Assembly: GCA_964644135.1 (NCBI GenBank) | Contig: CAZXWD010000019.1 | Span: 1 to 42,093 of the forward strand | Direction of reading: 5' to 3' | Source: CAZMOK01 sp964644135 | GTDB lineage: Bacteria > Bacteroidota > Bacteroidia > Bacteroidales > JAGOPY01 | DNA: 42,093 bases | In this document: positions 16,539 through 24,921 of the stretch, one piece after another | Layout: each line of letters starts with the position of its first letter | How positions within the stretch are numbered: position 1 is the first letter of the stretch | Made by a program: the position numbers and the translations under genes | The notes under the pieces: model-generated | Database searches by the model: none | The model's input: only the letters and a program-made list of their open reading frames with translations | Told to the model about the DNA's origin: nothing

Positions 16539-16568
16539 TTGTTAATTAATTAACAATTATTAAATTTG
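16539..16568 (+). promoter_or_regulatory. Proline dehydrogenase promoter overlapped by an 18-bp palindrome
   Basis: TTG (16539-16541), 19 nt, then TAAATTTG (16561-16568), an exact consensus match. The 18 bp TTGTTAATTAATTAACAA (16539-16556) form a perfect palindrome that covers the -33 element and most of the spacer, a natural place for a dimeric repressor or activator. Confidence 0.65.
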
Positions 16569-16608
16569 CCAGTCCGATTTTGGATAAACCGCAAAAAACT
16601 TTACTACG

Positions 16609-17520
16609 ATGTTCAACAGGATGATTGCTGCTATTCTGCCTTACATGCCTAAAGGGCTCGTCTGGCTTTTTTCGAAAAGATATATTGCAGGTAAAAAGAT
16701 TGAAGATGCCATTCAGGCATCCAGGGAGCTCAACAGAGAGGGTATCATGGTGACAGTTGACTTACTGGGCGAGTTTATTAAAACGCTTGATGAAGCTGAG
16801 GATAATAAGAACGAGTACCTCAACATCATCGAAACTTTCGAGAAGGAGAATATCGACGGTAATTATTCACTGAAGCCAACTATGTTCGGCCTGTTGATCG
16901 ACAAGGATGCGGCATACACTTACATCAGGGAAATAGTTGCTAAGGCTGCTTCCTACAACAACTTCGTAAGAGTTGACATGGAAGATTCCCAATGCGTGGA
17001 TCTTGAGATCGAGTTATACAGAAAGTTGAAGAAGGAATTCCCGAAGAATTGCGGTCTTGTACTTCAGGCGTATCTGAAAAGGACCATGCAGGATTACAAG
17101 GACCTTATGGACCTGCACAGTGAGGAAGTCCCGTTGAATTACAGGCTTTGCAAGGGTATTTACGTTGAGCCCGAAGAGATCGCATACAAAAAATACGATG
17201 AGATAAACCAGAATTTCCTGAAGGGGATAGAGTTTATGTTCAGGAACGGAATATACGCTGCTATTGCCACGCACGACAAGCCTGTTATTGAGGGTGCGTA
17301 TGAGCTTATCGAGAAGTACAATGTGCCTAACGACATGTACGAATTCCAGATGTTGTATGGTGTAACTCCCGAGCGCCGTCAATCTATCGTTGACGATGGT
17401 CACAGGATGAGGGTCTATGTCCCTTACGGTGAGCAGTGGTTTGCTTACTCAACCAGGCGCTTGAAGGAGAACCCAAAGATGGCATTTCATATTATTAAAG
17501 CGCTGTTTGTCAGGAATTAA
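16609..17520 (+). CDS. Proline dehydrogenase family protein
   Basis: A 303-residue single-domain FAD-dependent enzyme oxidising L-proline to pyrroline-5-carboxylate and passing electrons to the quinone pool. The beta/alpha-barrel core shows LKPTMFGLLID, FVRVDMEDSQ, GLVLQAYLKRTMQD, YRLCKGIYVEPEEIAY, IATHDKP and YEFQMLYGV. The last is followed by YVPYGEQWFAYSTRRLKE, which carries the substrate-binding arginines. It is monofunctional, not a PutA fusion, and no P5C dehydrogenase is seen nearby. The gene has its own promoter, facing away from the DUF177 operon. Confidence 0.93.
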   Translation: MFNRMIAAILPYMPKGLVWLFSKRYIAGKKIEDAIQASRELNREGIMVTVDLLGEFIKTLDEAEDNKNEYLNIIETFEKENIDGNYSLKPTMFGLLIDKDAAYTYIREIVAKAASYNNFVRVDMEDSQCVDLEIELYRKLKKEFPKNCGLVLQAYLKRTMQDYKDLMDLHSEEVPLNYRLCKGIYVEPEEIAYKKYDEINQNFLKGIEFMFRNGIYAAIATHDKPVIEGAYELIEKYNVPNDMYEFQMLYGVTPERRQSIVDDGHRMRVYVPYGEQWFAYSTRRLKENPKMAFHIIKALFVRN

Positions 17521-17559
17521 GGAAGGGGTGTCTTCTAGATGTCTTCCGGATGACATCTG

Positions 17560-17580
17560 GATGACATCCTGGATGTCATC
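17560..17580. repeat. 21-bp palindrome, copy 1 (holds the stop of the metallo-hydrolase gene)
   Basis: GATGACATCC-T-GGATGTCATC is a perfect palindrome around one central base. The minus-strand stop codon (17578-17576) lies inside it. Degenerate partial copies precede it from 17539. Copies 2 and 3 lie beyond the start of the same gene. Confidence 0.85.
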
Positions 17581-18685
17581 CCCACCATTTTTCCCCTGGC
17601 AACTCTTCACCAAGAAAGAAAGTCTGCCCGATTTTCGGTGTAACAACATCAGCCCTATTTTCTTCTGCATTCTTCAGCAAACGCTCAACAGGCTCCGTCC
17701 AGGGATGCAGTGAAAGACTGAACTTCCCCCAGTGTATGGGCAGCAGCACTTTTCCCTTAAGATCGAGATGAGCCCTTACGGTTTGCTCGGGCATCATATG
17801 GATATAAGGCCATGCTTCACCATATTGACCACATTCAAGTATGGTCAGGTCAAAGGGCCCGAATTTTTCCCCTATCTCCCTGAACCCCTCATAATAGCCC
17901 GAGTCACCTCCTATGAAAAGGTTGCCCGGCTTACTTTTTATTACAAAGGAAGCCCATAGTGTACTGAACCTGTTCCCCAGTCCGCGGCCGCTGAAATGCC
18001 TGGAAGGTGTTGCCGTAATGACCAGTCCGTTTCTTTCAGTTGTTTCCCACCAGTCGAGCTCAGTGATATGATCCTGTTCAATGCCCCATTTCTCTAAGTG
18101 TGCACCCACTCCAAGAGCTGTTATCACATGTTTGATCTTTCCTGAATCATGAAGCTCAAGAATGGTTTTATAATCAAGATGATCGTAATGATCGTGGGTG
18201 ACCAGCAAAATATCTGTAGCTGGGAGATCTTCCGGAGAGTATGGGTTTTTGTACGGAAAGGCCGTTGGGCCTGAAAAGGAAAAGGGTGCTGCACGTTTGC
18301 TGAGGACAGGATCCACCAGTACCTTGATACCATTTATAGTGAGGATATATGTGGAATGCCCTAGCCAGGTAACCCCAACACTTTCAACAGGTTTTTTCAG
18401 CAATTCTTTATCTATTGGAAGATTGGGCAAGGGCTTTTCCGGCTTTCTCCTTTTGTCACCTTTTATGAAACTGGTTATAGCTTTGAACATTAGTTTCTTT
18501 GACGGATTCATATCGGTGTATACAGGGTTCTTGAATTTACCCCGGCTATAATTGGGGGAGGAGTGTATTCTCTTCAGCCTGTTACCGCGGATCTTGCCTC
18601 CAAATGAAGGATTGTTCAGCAGGAGTACAACTACCGTAACTAATGCGACGATAATAAGGATTACCAGTTTTATTTCAGGAGCCAT
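17576..18685 (-). CDS. Metallo-beta-lactamase fold hydrolase (UlaG / NAPE-PLD-like), membrane anchored
   Basis: A 369-residue protein with one N-terminal membrane segment (about residues 6-24) and a large MBL-fold domain. The metal motif THDHYDHLD gives His164, His166, Asp168 and His169. WLGHSTYIL, the later FIGGDSGYY and the terminal LPIHWGKFSLS supply the other ligands. The layout is that of the UlaG/NAPE-PLD-like group (Lactamase_B_2), which includes phosphodiesterases and lactonases, so the substrate is open. ATG 18685 is chosen, since the frame extension to 18847 translates two palindromic repeats and a terminator. Its stop codon lies in repeat copy 1. Confidence 0.87.
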   Translation of the reverse strand: MAPEIKLVILIIVALVTVVVLLLNNPSFGGKIRGNRLKRIHSSPNYSRGKFKNPVYTDMNPSKKLMFKAITSFIKGDKRRKPEKPLPNLPIDKELLKKPVESVGVTWLGHSTYILTINGIKVLVDPVLSKRAAPFSFSGPTAFPYKNPYSPEDLPATDILLVTHDHYDHLDYKTILELHDSGKIKHVITALGVGAHLEKWGIEQDHITELDWWETTERNGLVITATPSRHFSGRGLGNRFSTLWASFVIKSKPGNLFIGGDSGYYEGFREIGEKFGPFDLTILECGQYGEAWPYIHMMPEQTVRAHLDLKGKVLLPIHWGKFSLSLHPWTEPVERLLKNAEENRADVVTPKIGQTFFLGEELPGEKWWG

Positions 18686-18703
18686 ATTGCGGATTGATAT
18701 ATG

Positions 18704-18724
18704 GATGACATCCTGGATGTCATC
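18704..18724. repeat. 21-bp palindrome, copy 2
   Basis: Identical to copy 1 (17560-17580). It lies 18 bp upstream of the metallo-hydrolase start codon, in the likely leader or promoter region of that gene. Confidence 0.85.
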
Positions 18725-18782
18725 CTGCGGGGAATTGAACGCATAACCAAAGGTAAATGTTTTAGGATCAAATAAAAACAAG

Positions 18783-18803
18783 GGTGACATCCTGGATGTC
18801 ATC
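18783..18803. repeat. 21-bp palindrome, copy 3
   Basis: Differs from copies 1 and 2 by one base (GGTGACATCC in the left arm). It lies just before an intrinsic terminator. Confidence 0.8.
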
Positions 18804-18809
18804 CCTAAG

Positions 18810-18843
18810 GAAGAAAATAAAAAAGGCCGGGTGTCACCCGACC
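18810..18843 (-). terminator. Intrinsic terminator downstream of the decayed gene
   Basis: On the minus strand GGTCGGG, a TGACA loop and CCCGGCC form a 7-bp stem (one U-G wobble) followed by TTTTTTATTTT. The wobble is allowed only in the minus-strand RNA, which supports that orientation. It ends transcripts of the pseudogene at 18874-19051. Confidence 0.8.
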
Positions 18844-18873
18844 TCAAGCATCATACAGACCAGTTTACTAGTC

Positions 18874-19051
18874 TTATGAGCCACCGCTAAGTTCTTCCAT
18901 ATATTCTGCTACCTCATCAAAAGATCCTTTAACTACATCCTTGAATTCTTACATTTCTTCGTACACTTTGATCACTTTCCTGATCGGCCTGGCTGAAACC
19001 CATGATTACAAAAAAGAAGAAAGTAAGACTTAACAGAAAATGTTTTTTCAT
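18874..19051 (-). pseudogene. Decayed small exported protein gene
   Basis: The minus strand begins with a clear signal peptide (MKKHFLLSLTFFFFVIMGFS then QA) at ATG 19051. The frame soon runs into an out-of-frame stop. A second frame carries VYEEM, an in-frame TAA, then EFKDVVKGSFDEVAEYMEEL and a stop at 18874. Joining the two needs one frameshift and loss of one stop. A good intrinsic terminator follows. The remains fit a short secreted or periplasmic protein of about 55-60 residues. An assembly error is possible but would need two separate changes. Confidence 0.6.
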
Positions 19052-19231
19052 TCTATATAAATTAAACTAATAATTCGTAAAAATATGCACATAACATACT
19101 GAAGTAGAATAATTTAACATTTGATTAACAATTTTATTATCCAATAAACAATCAGGTTGCAGCTTCAACGGGAATCAGCTTTGATATGGATCTGTCTTCT
19201 GTATGGAATATATTTCGGAGAGCTTTGCAGT

Positions 19232-19825
19232 TTATTTCAGGATCTCCCTGATATTGGAAAAGTCTTCGTAGGGGCCATCAACAATATACCGGTTGGCGAG
19301 CCAGGAGGGTATGCTTCCCGAAGGTTCGGCATGCATTCGTAAATGAACCTGTAAGGTATCGTCCTTTAAATGTTTGACGTTCCACTTACCCTGTGTTTTC
19401 CTGATCCTTACATATCCTCTTTTTTCTTCCAGGTAACCGGGCAATGCATTCACAAAAATTTCCAGAAGATCCTGCTTAGTATTCCTCCTGATACTGACTG
19501 CAATAATGGCATCGCGGTCTTTTACCGGCCAGGGCACGTCGGTGGTCATGTAATAGATAAGTGTTGTGTCAGAGGCCTCAAGAAGCCGGGCCGTTTCAAC
19601 ATTTGAGTAGACATCAGGATAATCTTCAACATTCATGATTATGCCTTTGAAATCATCAAGCGTGCCATGCATAATGGCTTCGGCTTTGTATTCCTTGAAG
19701 CTCGATCCTTCAGGCTTCCTGGTGTATACTTTGATCCCCTCTTCGTCTTTTTCGAGTACCCATTCAACCTGTGACGAAACTCCCAGGGCAATTACTGTCA
19801 ATAAAAGTGAAATAATGAGTCTCAT
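19232..19825 (-). CDS. START-domain protein with signal peptide
   Basis: A 197-residue exported protein. The signal peptide ends near ALGVSSQ (about residue 19). The rest is a START/SRPBCC-type lipid-binding domain: WVLEKDEEGIKVYTRKPEGS at the front, the DYPDVYSNVETARLLE helix, the WPVKDRDAI segment that is almost diagnostic for START proteins, and a terminal helix ending NIREILK. It probably binds a hydrophobic ligand in the periplasm. ATG 19825 gives a proper signal peptide, and an upstream ATG would lie beyond the promoter. The promoter box is only 8 nt upstream, so the message is nearly leaderless. Confidence 0.85.
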   Translation of the reverse strand: MRLIISLLLTVIALGVSSQVEWVLEKDEEGIKVYTRKPEGSSFKEYKAEAIMHGTLDDFKGIIMNVEDYPDVYSNVETARLLEASDTTLIYYMTTDVPWPVKDRDAIIAVSIRRNTKQDLLEIFVNALPGYLEEKRGYVRIRKTQGKWNVKHLKDDTLQVHLRMHAEPSGSIPSWLANRYIVDGPYEDFSNIREILK

Positions 19826-19833
19826 AGCTTTTT

Positions 19834-19841
19834 CAAAGATA
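19834..19841 (-). promoter_or_regulatory. -7 box close to the START-domain gene
   Basis: Minus strand TATCTTTG, an exact TAnnTTTG match, with TTTG 17 nt further upstream. The box ends 8 nt before ATG 19825. Confidence 0.55.
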
Positions 19842-19948
19842 CGATATTGGATTTCAACCAAAGCAATATAAGAACACTTTAAGTCATTACTGATCTTTAT
19901 TTACCTGGATATTTTATTGTTATCCGGCCAGAATTAAAAATCTTATCC

Positions 19949-19956
19949 TATCTTTG
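19949..19956 (+). promoter_or_regulatory. -7 box of the atpD-atpC unit
   Basis: TATCTTTG, an exact TAnnTTTG match, ends 32 nt before the atpD ATG. No clear TTG lies at the usual distance upstream. Confidence 0.55.
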
Positions 19957-19988
19957 CGCCAAATTTTCAAATCCATTTTCAGCACACT

Positions 19989-21500
19989 ATGAGTGAACAG
20001 ATCAAAGGCAGAATTGCACAAATCATTGGTCCGGTAGTGGACGTTGCTTTTGAAGATAAGGATCATCTTCCCGATATTTACGATGCCCTTCAAGTCACGA
20101 ACAACAAGGGTGAAATAATCGTTCTTGAATGCCAGCAGGATATAGGTGAGTTTACCATAAGGACAGTAGCTATGGACTCGACCGATGGGTTAAGCAGGGG
20201 CATGGATGTTGTTTCAACAGGGCAGCCAATTACGATGCCGGCAACAGAGGAGATCAGGGGGCGCCTTTTCAATGTAATCGGCGATCCGATCGATGGACTT
20301 GGGAAAGTATCCAGGGAAAAAAACTACCCGATTCACCGCGAACCGCCAAAGTTTGACCAGCTTACAACCACCCAGGAAGTGCTTTATACGGGGATCAAAG
20401 TGATCGACCTGATCGAGCCTTACTCAAAAGGGGGTAAAATTGGCCTTTTCGGAGGTGCAGGTGTGGGGAAGACCGTGATCATCATGGAGCTCATCAACAA
20501 CATTGCAAAGCAGTATTCAGGGCTTTCAGTATTCGGCGGAGTTGGCGAACGTACACGTGAAGGAAACGACCTTCTGAGGGAGATGATCGAATCGGGTGTT
20601 ATAAGATATGGCGATGCTTTCCTTGAAGACATGGAACAGGGAGGCTGGGACCTCAGCAAGGTTGACCATAAAAAGCTGGCTGAATCACAGGCAACGCTTG
20701 TTTTCGGGCAGATGAACGAACCACCGGGTGCCCGTGCCAGGGTTGCCCTCTCAGGGTTGACCCTTGCGGAGTACTTCCGTGACGGAGATGAAAAATCTGA
20801 TGGGCGTGACATACTTTTCTTTATAGATAACATATTCCGTTTTACCCAGGCAGGTTCAGAGGTGTCAGCACTACTGGGCCGTATGCCTTCTGCTGTAGGC
20901 TATCAGCCGACCCTTGCAACTGAAATGGGAATGATGCAGGAAAGGATCACATCGACAAAAAGAGGATCCATTACTTCGGTTCAGGCTGTTTATGTCCCTG
21001 CCGATGATCTCACCGACCCGGCGCCTGCAACCACCTTTGCTCACCTTGATGCCACAACGGTACTTAACCGTAAGATTTTTGAGATAGGGATCTATCCCGC
21101 AGTTGACCCGCTCGATTCAACCTCCAGGATACTTACACCTGATGTTGTTGGTGAAGAGCATTATAAGTGTACACAACGGGTTAAAGAGTTGCTCCAGCGC
21201 TATAAGGATCTTCAGGATATCATCGCCATCCTTGGGATGGATGAGCTTTCTGATGAGGACAAGGAAGTTGTCCACCGCGCCAGAAGGGTGCAGAGATTCC
21301 TGTCACAGCCTTTCCATGTTGCTGAGCAGTTTACAGGCCTTGAGGGAAAAGTTGTTTCGATCGAGGATACCATAAAGGGCTTCAACATGATAATGGACGG
21401 TGAAGTGGACGAATATCCCGAAGCTGCCTTTAACCTTGTAGGTACCATAGATGAAGCCATCGAAAAAGGCAAGCGCCTTCTGGATGAAGGAAATGATTAA
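19989..21500 (+). CDS. atpD: F1 ATP synthase subunit beta
   Basis: Catalytic subunit of the F1 sector, 503 residues. The P-loop GGAGVGKTV, GERTREGNDL, the Walker B region DILFFIDNIFRFTQAGSEVSALLGRMPSAVGY and the PAPATTFAHLDATTVL segment are all present. It is slightly longer than the E. coli protein, as in other Bacteroidota. It leads a two-gene unit with atpC, placed ahead of the Fo genes, the order typical of the phylum. It has its own promoter. Confidence 0.99.
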   Translation: MSEQIKGRIAQIIGPVVDVAFEDKDHLPDIYDALQVTNNKGEIIVLECQQDIGEFTIRTVAMDSTDGLSRGMDVVSTGQPITMPATEEIRGRLFNVIGDPIDGLGKVSREKNYPIHREPPKFDQLTTTQEVLYTGIKVIDLIEPYSKGGKIGLFGGAGVGKTVIIMELINNIAKQYSGLSVFGGVGERTREGNDLLREMIESGVIRYGDAFLEDMEQGGWDLSKVDHKKLAESQATLVFGQMNEPPGARARVALSGLTLAEYFRDGDEKSDGRDILFFIDNIFRFTQAGSEVSALLGRMPSAVGYQPTLATEMGMMQERITSTKRGSITSVQAVYVPADDLTDPAPATTFAHLDATTVLNRKIFEIGIYPAVDPLDSTSRILTPDVVGEEHYKCTQRVKELLQRYKDLQDIIAILGMDELSDEDKEVVHRARRVQRFLSQPFHVAEQFTGLEGKVVSIEDTIKGFNMIMDGEVDEYPEAAFNLVGTIDEAIEKGKRLLDEGND

Positions 21501-21526
21501 GAAGAAAAAGTTTTGAGTGAATATCC

Positions 21527-21763
21527 ATGAAACTCGAGATCATCACACCGGAAAAAACCCTTTACGAAGGTGAAGTCAGCCTGGTGCAACTTCCGGGGAT
21601 CGACGGATCTTTCGAAATACTGAACAACCATGCCCCGCTTATTTCTGTGCTCAAAAAAGGGAAGATAAAGATAAAGGATGAGCAGGAAAAGCTTCAGTAT
21701 TTTGAAGTGAAAGGCGGTGTGATAGAAGTGATGAAGAACAAGGTCCTGGTTCTGGCGGAGTAA
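21527..21763 (+). CDS. atpC: F1 ATP synthase subunit epsilon (short form)
   Basis: A 78-residue epsilon subunit comprising only the N-terminal beta-sandwich: MKLEIITPEKTLYEGEV, LPGIDGSFEILNNHAPLIS and FEVKGGVIEVMKNKVLVLAE. The C-terminal helical hairpin that inhibits ATP hydrolysis in E. coli is absent, as is usual in Bacteroidota. It follows atpD by 26 bp. The next atp gene is about 2 kb away. Confidence 0.95.
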   Translation: MKLEIITPEKTLYEGEVSLVQLPGIDGSFEILNNHAPLISVLKKGKIKIKDEQEKLQYFEVKGGVIEVMKNKVLVLAE

Positions 21764-21912
21764 TATTTTCTTATTTTTTCCTCCAAGATCCACTCTTACC
21801 GTTTACCAATAAAAAGCCAACAGCTAAAAGCCAACAGCCGTCAGCTAACTTATATTGATTCTACTTTCCCGTTTTAGTATATTTATCTCTTCAGGTCTTA
21901 AACTGCCATTTT
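21764..21912. repeat. Short intergenic segment with island words
   Basis: About 150 bp between atpC and the next gene. It contains AAAGCCAACAGCTAAAAGCC followed by AACAGCCGTCAGCTAAC (about 21812-21849), the same words as in the larger islands. No terminator for atpD-atpC is evident. Confidence 0.5.
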
Positions 21913-22230
21913 ATGAGTTTCTGGAATTACATAACAGGAAAGAAGAGTGATCAGGAACGCTTACGGTATGTTGTTAAGGGCTCATCAGGTGATTATAATG
22001 TAACATTCAAATGCAGCGGGGATTGTGACCCTGTTCACGAAGAGCATATCCCCAGGGGATGGAAGCGGACGTTTTCGGCCCGGGCGGGCGATTATTACTA
22101 TGTTTCGGCCCAGTCGAACAGCCCGGAATCCAAAGTCGAGCTAAGGGTTTACCAGAACGGGAAACTTTTCAAGAAGGTGGAGAAGGAAGGGGATTATCCG
22201 CTGGCAACCATTTCAGGTTGTGTTTGCTGA
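21913..22230 (+). CDS. Small uncharacterised protein, MmpS-like beta-sandwich suggested
   Basis: A 105-residue protein without a signal peptide or membrane helix. The pattern YVVKGSSGDYNVTFKCSGD, then IPRGWKRTFSARAGDYYYVSAQSN, then VELRVYQNGKLFKK and a glycine/cysteine-rich end (GCVC) resembles the small beta-sandwich of MmpS-like domains. This is judged by eye only. It lies between atpC and atpB and ends 1 bp from the convergent TPR gene. Nothing in it suggests a role in ATP synthesis. Confidence 0.55.
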   Translation: MSFWNYITGKKSDQERLRYVVKGSSGDYNVTFKCSGDCDPVHEEHIPRGWKRTFSARAGDYYYVSAQSNSPESKVELRVYQNGKLFKKVEKEGDYPLATISGCVC

Positions 22231-22231
22231 A

Positions 22232-22950
22232 CTATTTATCGTTACAGTAATACTTGATGGCTTCAACAGCATTTAGCGAACCCAGGTTTCTGGCCTTATA
22301 CCAGTCGGTGCATGCAGTGGATGTATCGCCTGACATGAAGTATGCCAGCGCCCGGTTATAATAAGCCTCCTTATTGTTCGGGTCTATCTCAATGGCCTTG
22401 TTGAAATCGTTTATGGCACCCCTTAAGTCTTGCATCCTACCCTTAGCCAGTCCTCGGTTGTAATACGCTTTTGAATAATGCGGCGCTCTTTCTATCGATT
22501 TGTTATATTCTTCGATGGCACCTTCAAAATTATTGTTGAAATACTTGATCATTCCTTTGTAAAGAAATGAAGAGCTGTCATTGGGATTAAGTTCGACCGA
22601 TTTATCAAAATCAGCTTCAGCCTCAGAATACATTTCGAGGTAATAATAGGCAAATCCCCTGTTATAATAGGCCCGGCTGTTATCAGGGTCAATCTGAAGC
22701 ACCTGGTCGAAGTCGCGGATGGAAGCAAGGTACTCATTGCGTTTCAGTTTCCGAACCCCCTGGTCGAACATCCCGCGGACTTTCCGGCGGTTTTCGAGCT
22801 CAACAGGATCCGGACCTTCACTTTCCGGCTTTATCCTGGATATCAGATCCTCTTTCGGAGGTTCTGAAGGAGGTTCAGGTGTTGTGGTATCACCTTCCGG
22901 CTTGTCTTTTGTTACAGGTTTCATGACAAGTTCCGGCTTGTTGTAGTCGG
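22232..22950 (-). CDS. Tetratricopeptide-repeat protein, N-terminus lost in gap
   Basis: At least 238 residues remain. A proline/glutamate-rich linker (TTTPEPPSEPPKED) leads into about five TPR units. Repeated signatures include AYYNRGFAYYYLEMYSEAEA, NDSSSFLYKGMIKYFNNN, AYYNRGLAKGRMQDLRGAI and AYYNRALAYFMSGDTSTAC. TPR arrays mediate protein-protein contacts. The start lies in or beyond the N run at 22951-23050, where a signal peptide could be hidden. It runs in the same direction as the upstream SnoaL-like gene. The specific partner is unknown. Confidence 0.85.
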
Positions 22951-23050
22951 NNNNNNNNNNNNNNNNNNNNNNNNNNNNNNNNNNNNNNNNNNNNNNNNNN
23001 NNNNNNNNNNNNNNNNNNNNNNNNNNNNNNNNNNNNNNNNNNNNNNNNNN
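22951..23050. other. Assembly gap of 100 N
   Basis: The flanks share no visible overlap, so the gap hides real sequence of unknown length: the start of the TPR gene and the end of the SnoaL-like gene. Confidence 0.9.
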
Positions 23051-23517
23051 GAAAGGTGCCCCTGCACCATTTCCCAAACGCCTTCATTTTTCTCCAGCAC
23101 ACCGGTAAACCTGATACCTTCGAAACTCATTGCTTCACCGCGGTAAATGAAGTTGTAGTTAAGAGTTTCGGAAAACCAGGCAGTATTCCCGGTTGAATTG
23201 ATATTGATTGACTGGTCGAGCACCGAAATATAAGTATCTTCAAATTCATCGAACTGATGCTGAATGGCACTTTTTATCTGGCTCCAGCCTTTGTACTTTT
23301 CATCACCGTCGGTCCCAAGCAACACTATGTCCTCGTCAGCAGCCCATATCTGTTCTATCAGGCTGAAGTCCTGGTTTTCATTAGCCAGGACATACTTTTC
23401 AAGGACATTTTCCACGGCTGCCTTCTCTGCACCGATATCAACCTCTTTTTGTTCTTCCCGGCAGGAAAACAGGATGAACATGCATAATGAAACAAATAAG
23501 ATGAAATATTTTTTCAT
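23051..23517 (-). CDS. SnoaL/NTF2-like (DUF4440 type) lipoprotein, C-terminus lost in gap
   Basis: About 155 residues are visible. The N-terminus is a lipoprotein signal peptide with the lipobox ILFSC (Cys near residue 19). The rest is an NTF2-like cone: AAVENVLEKYVLANENQD, LIEQIWAADEDIVLLGTDG, YKGWSQIKSAIQHQF and VWEMVQGHLS, the last being the conserved strand near the C-terminus. Little beyond a few residues is likely missing. Such proteins bind small molecules or act as enzymes; no function can be assigned. It is divergent from atpB. Confidence 0.8.
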
Positions 23518-23761
23518 GGCTGTAATTTTTTTTGATTGATCATTACCCGGAAAGTGAAATTACAAATTTTTTACGGCGAAGGAAAGTTTTGAAGGCTAAA
23601 ATATACTTCGATTTATTATATGATCTGAATGAATCATATCTAATAAAAATATATTTATATATATTTACAATTAAATAAACCCAATTCCTTCTGTAATTCA
23701 GTAATTATTAGTAAACTTGCAGCCGAATTTTCAGGAGTCGGTATTCAAATTTGTTTATTGA

Positions 23762-24883
23762 ATGGCAAATACCCGAAAAGGCAGAATTTCAGGCAAATAC
23801 ATCATAGTTTTCATTGCAGCTTTTTTTTGGTTGTTGGCGGGGAACACCTACGCTGCCGGCAATAAAAGTGGTTCGGAACACCACAGCAGTGAGAAGGAGG
23901 AGTTCAATGCCGGGAGGATGATCATTGATCATATTATCGACTCCCACGAGTGGCATATTATGGACTGGGGCGATAAGCATATCTCTGTCCCGCTTCCCGT
24001 GATACTATGGTATGATGGCAAATTGCATGTTTTCATGTCAAGCAAATTTGATCATGGGTACTCCTCCTATAAAGGGTTCAAGCTTGCCAAGGAAGGTGAA
24101 TACAAGGGAAGGATAGTCAGGGTAAAAGAGGGCACCATGGAGATGGATCCCAATTCCCCTTTGCCACTTGATTTTTCCATTACGAAGAACGTCTTTGCCA
24201 TTTTTGTAAGCGTAATCATCCTTTCACTGATATTTATTTCTTTAGGCAATGCCTATAAAAGAAGAAAGGGTAAGGCGCCAACAGGATTTCAGAACCTGGT
24301 GGAGCCACTGATCATTTTCCTGAGGGACGAGGTGGCCAAAGCCGCAATAGGTGAGAAGAAGTACGAAAAGTTTTTGCCTTATCTGCTCACATTGTTCTTC
24401 TTTATTTTCTTCAACAACCTGCTCGGCCTGGTGCCGATATTTCCGGGAGGCGCAAATGTTACGGGTAATCTTGCCGTAACAGGCATTATGGCGCTATTCA
24501 CTTTTGTCATCACCAGTGTGAGCGGAAATAAGTCATACTGGCAACATATTTTCAATACACCGGGAGTGCCCTGGTGGCTGAAGGTACCCATACCTCTCAT
24601 GCCGTTAATTGAGTTCCTTGGGATCTTCATAAAGCCTTTTGTCCTGATGGTTCGTCTTTTTGCTAACATTACCGCCGGGCATATCATTGTGCTGGGCTTT
24701 ATGAGCCTGATCTTTATCTTTGGCAATATGTCGCCGGGTGCCGGTTACGGGATTGCCCCGTTATCTATAGCTTTCGGCATATTTATGCTTCTGCTCGAGC
24801 TGCTTGTTGCCTTTATCCAGGCATTCGTGTTTACGCTTTTATCGGCCCTGTATTTTGGGATGGCAACAGAAGAACATCATTGA
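23762..24883 (+). CDS. atpB: F0 ATP synthase subunit a
   Basis: The 373-residue a subunit forms the proton half-channels. The essential arginine is Arg298 in LMVRLFANITAGH. An N-terminal export-type segment (residues 10-32) and a polar domain of about 100 residues precede the first channel helix (about 143-162). This long N-terminal extension is characteristic of Bacteroidota and explains the length. It opens the second half of the atp locus; 244 bp of A/T-rich sequence lie upstream, with TAAACTTG (23712-23719, one mismatch to the -7 box). Confidence 0.97.
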   Translation: MANTRKGRISGKYIIVFIAAFFWLLAGNTYAAGNKSGSEHHSSEKEEFNAGRMIIDHIIDSHEWHIMDWGDKHISVPLPVILWYDGKLHVFMSSKFDHGYSSYKGFKLAKEGEYKGRIVRVKEGTMEMDPNSPLPLDFSITKNVFAIFVSVIILSLIFISLGNAYKRRKGKAPTGFQNLVEPLIIFLRDEVAKAAIGEKKYEKFLPYLLTLFFFIFFNNLLGLVPIFPGGANVTGNLAVTGIMALFTFVITSVSGNKSYWQHIFNTPGVPWWLKVPIPLMPLIEFLGIFIKPFVLMVRLFANITAGHIIVLGFMSLIFIFGNMSPGAGYGIAPLSIAFGIFMLLLELLVAFIQAFVFTLLSALYFGMATEEHH

Positions 24884-24921
24884 TAATAAACCTTGATTAC
24901 TAACATATAAAACTTAACGAA

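Noticed and set aside
18686..18847. N-terminal extension of the metallo-hydrolase
   Set aside because: It translates two palindromic repeats and part of a terminator; the ATG at 18685 gives a normal membrane anchor.
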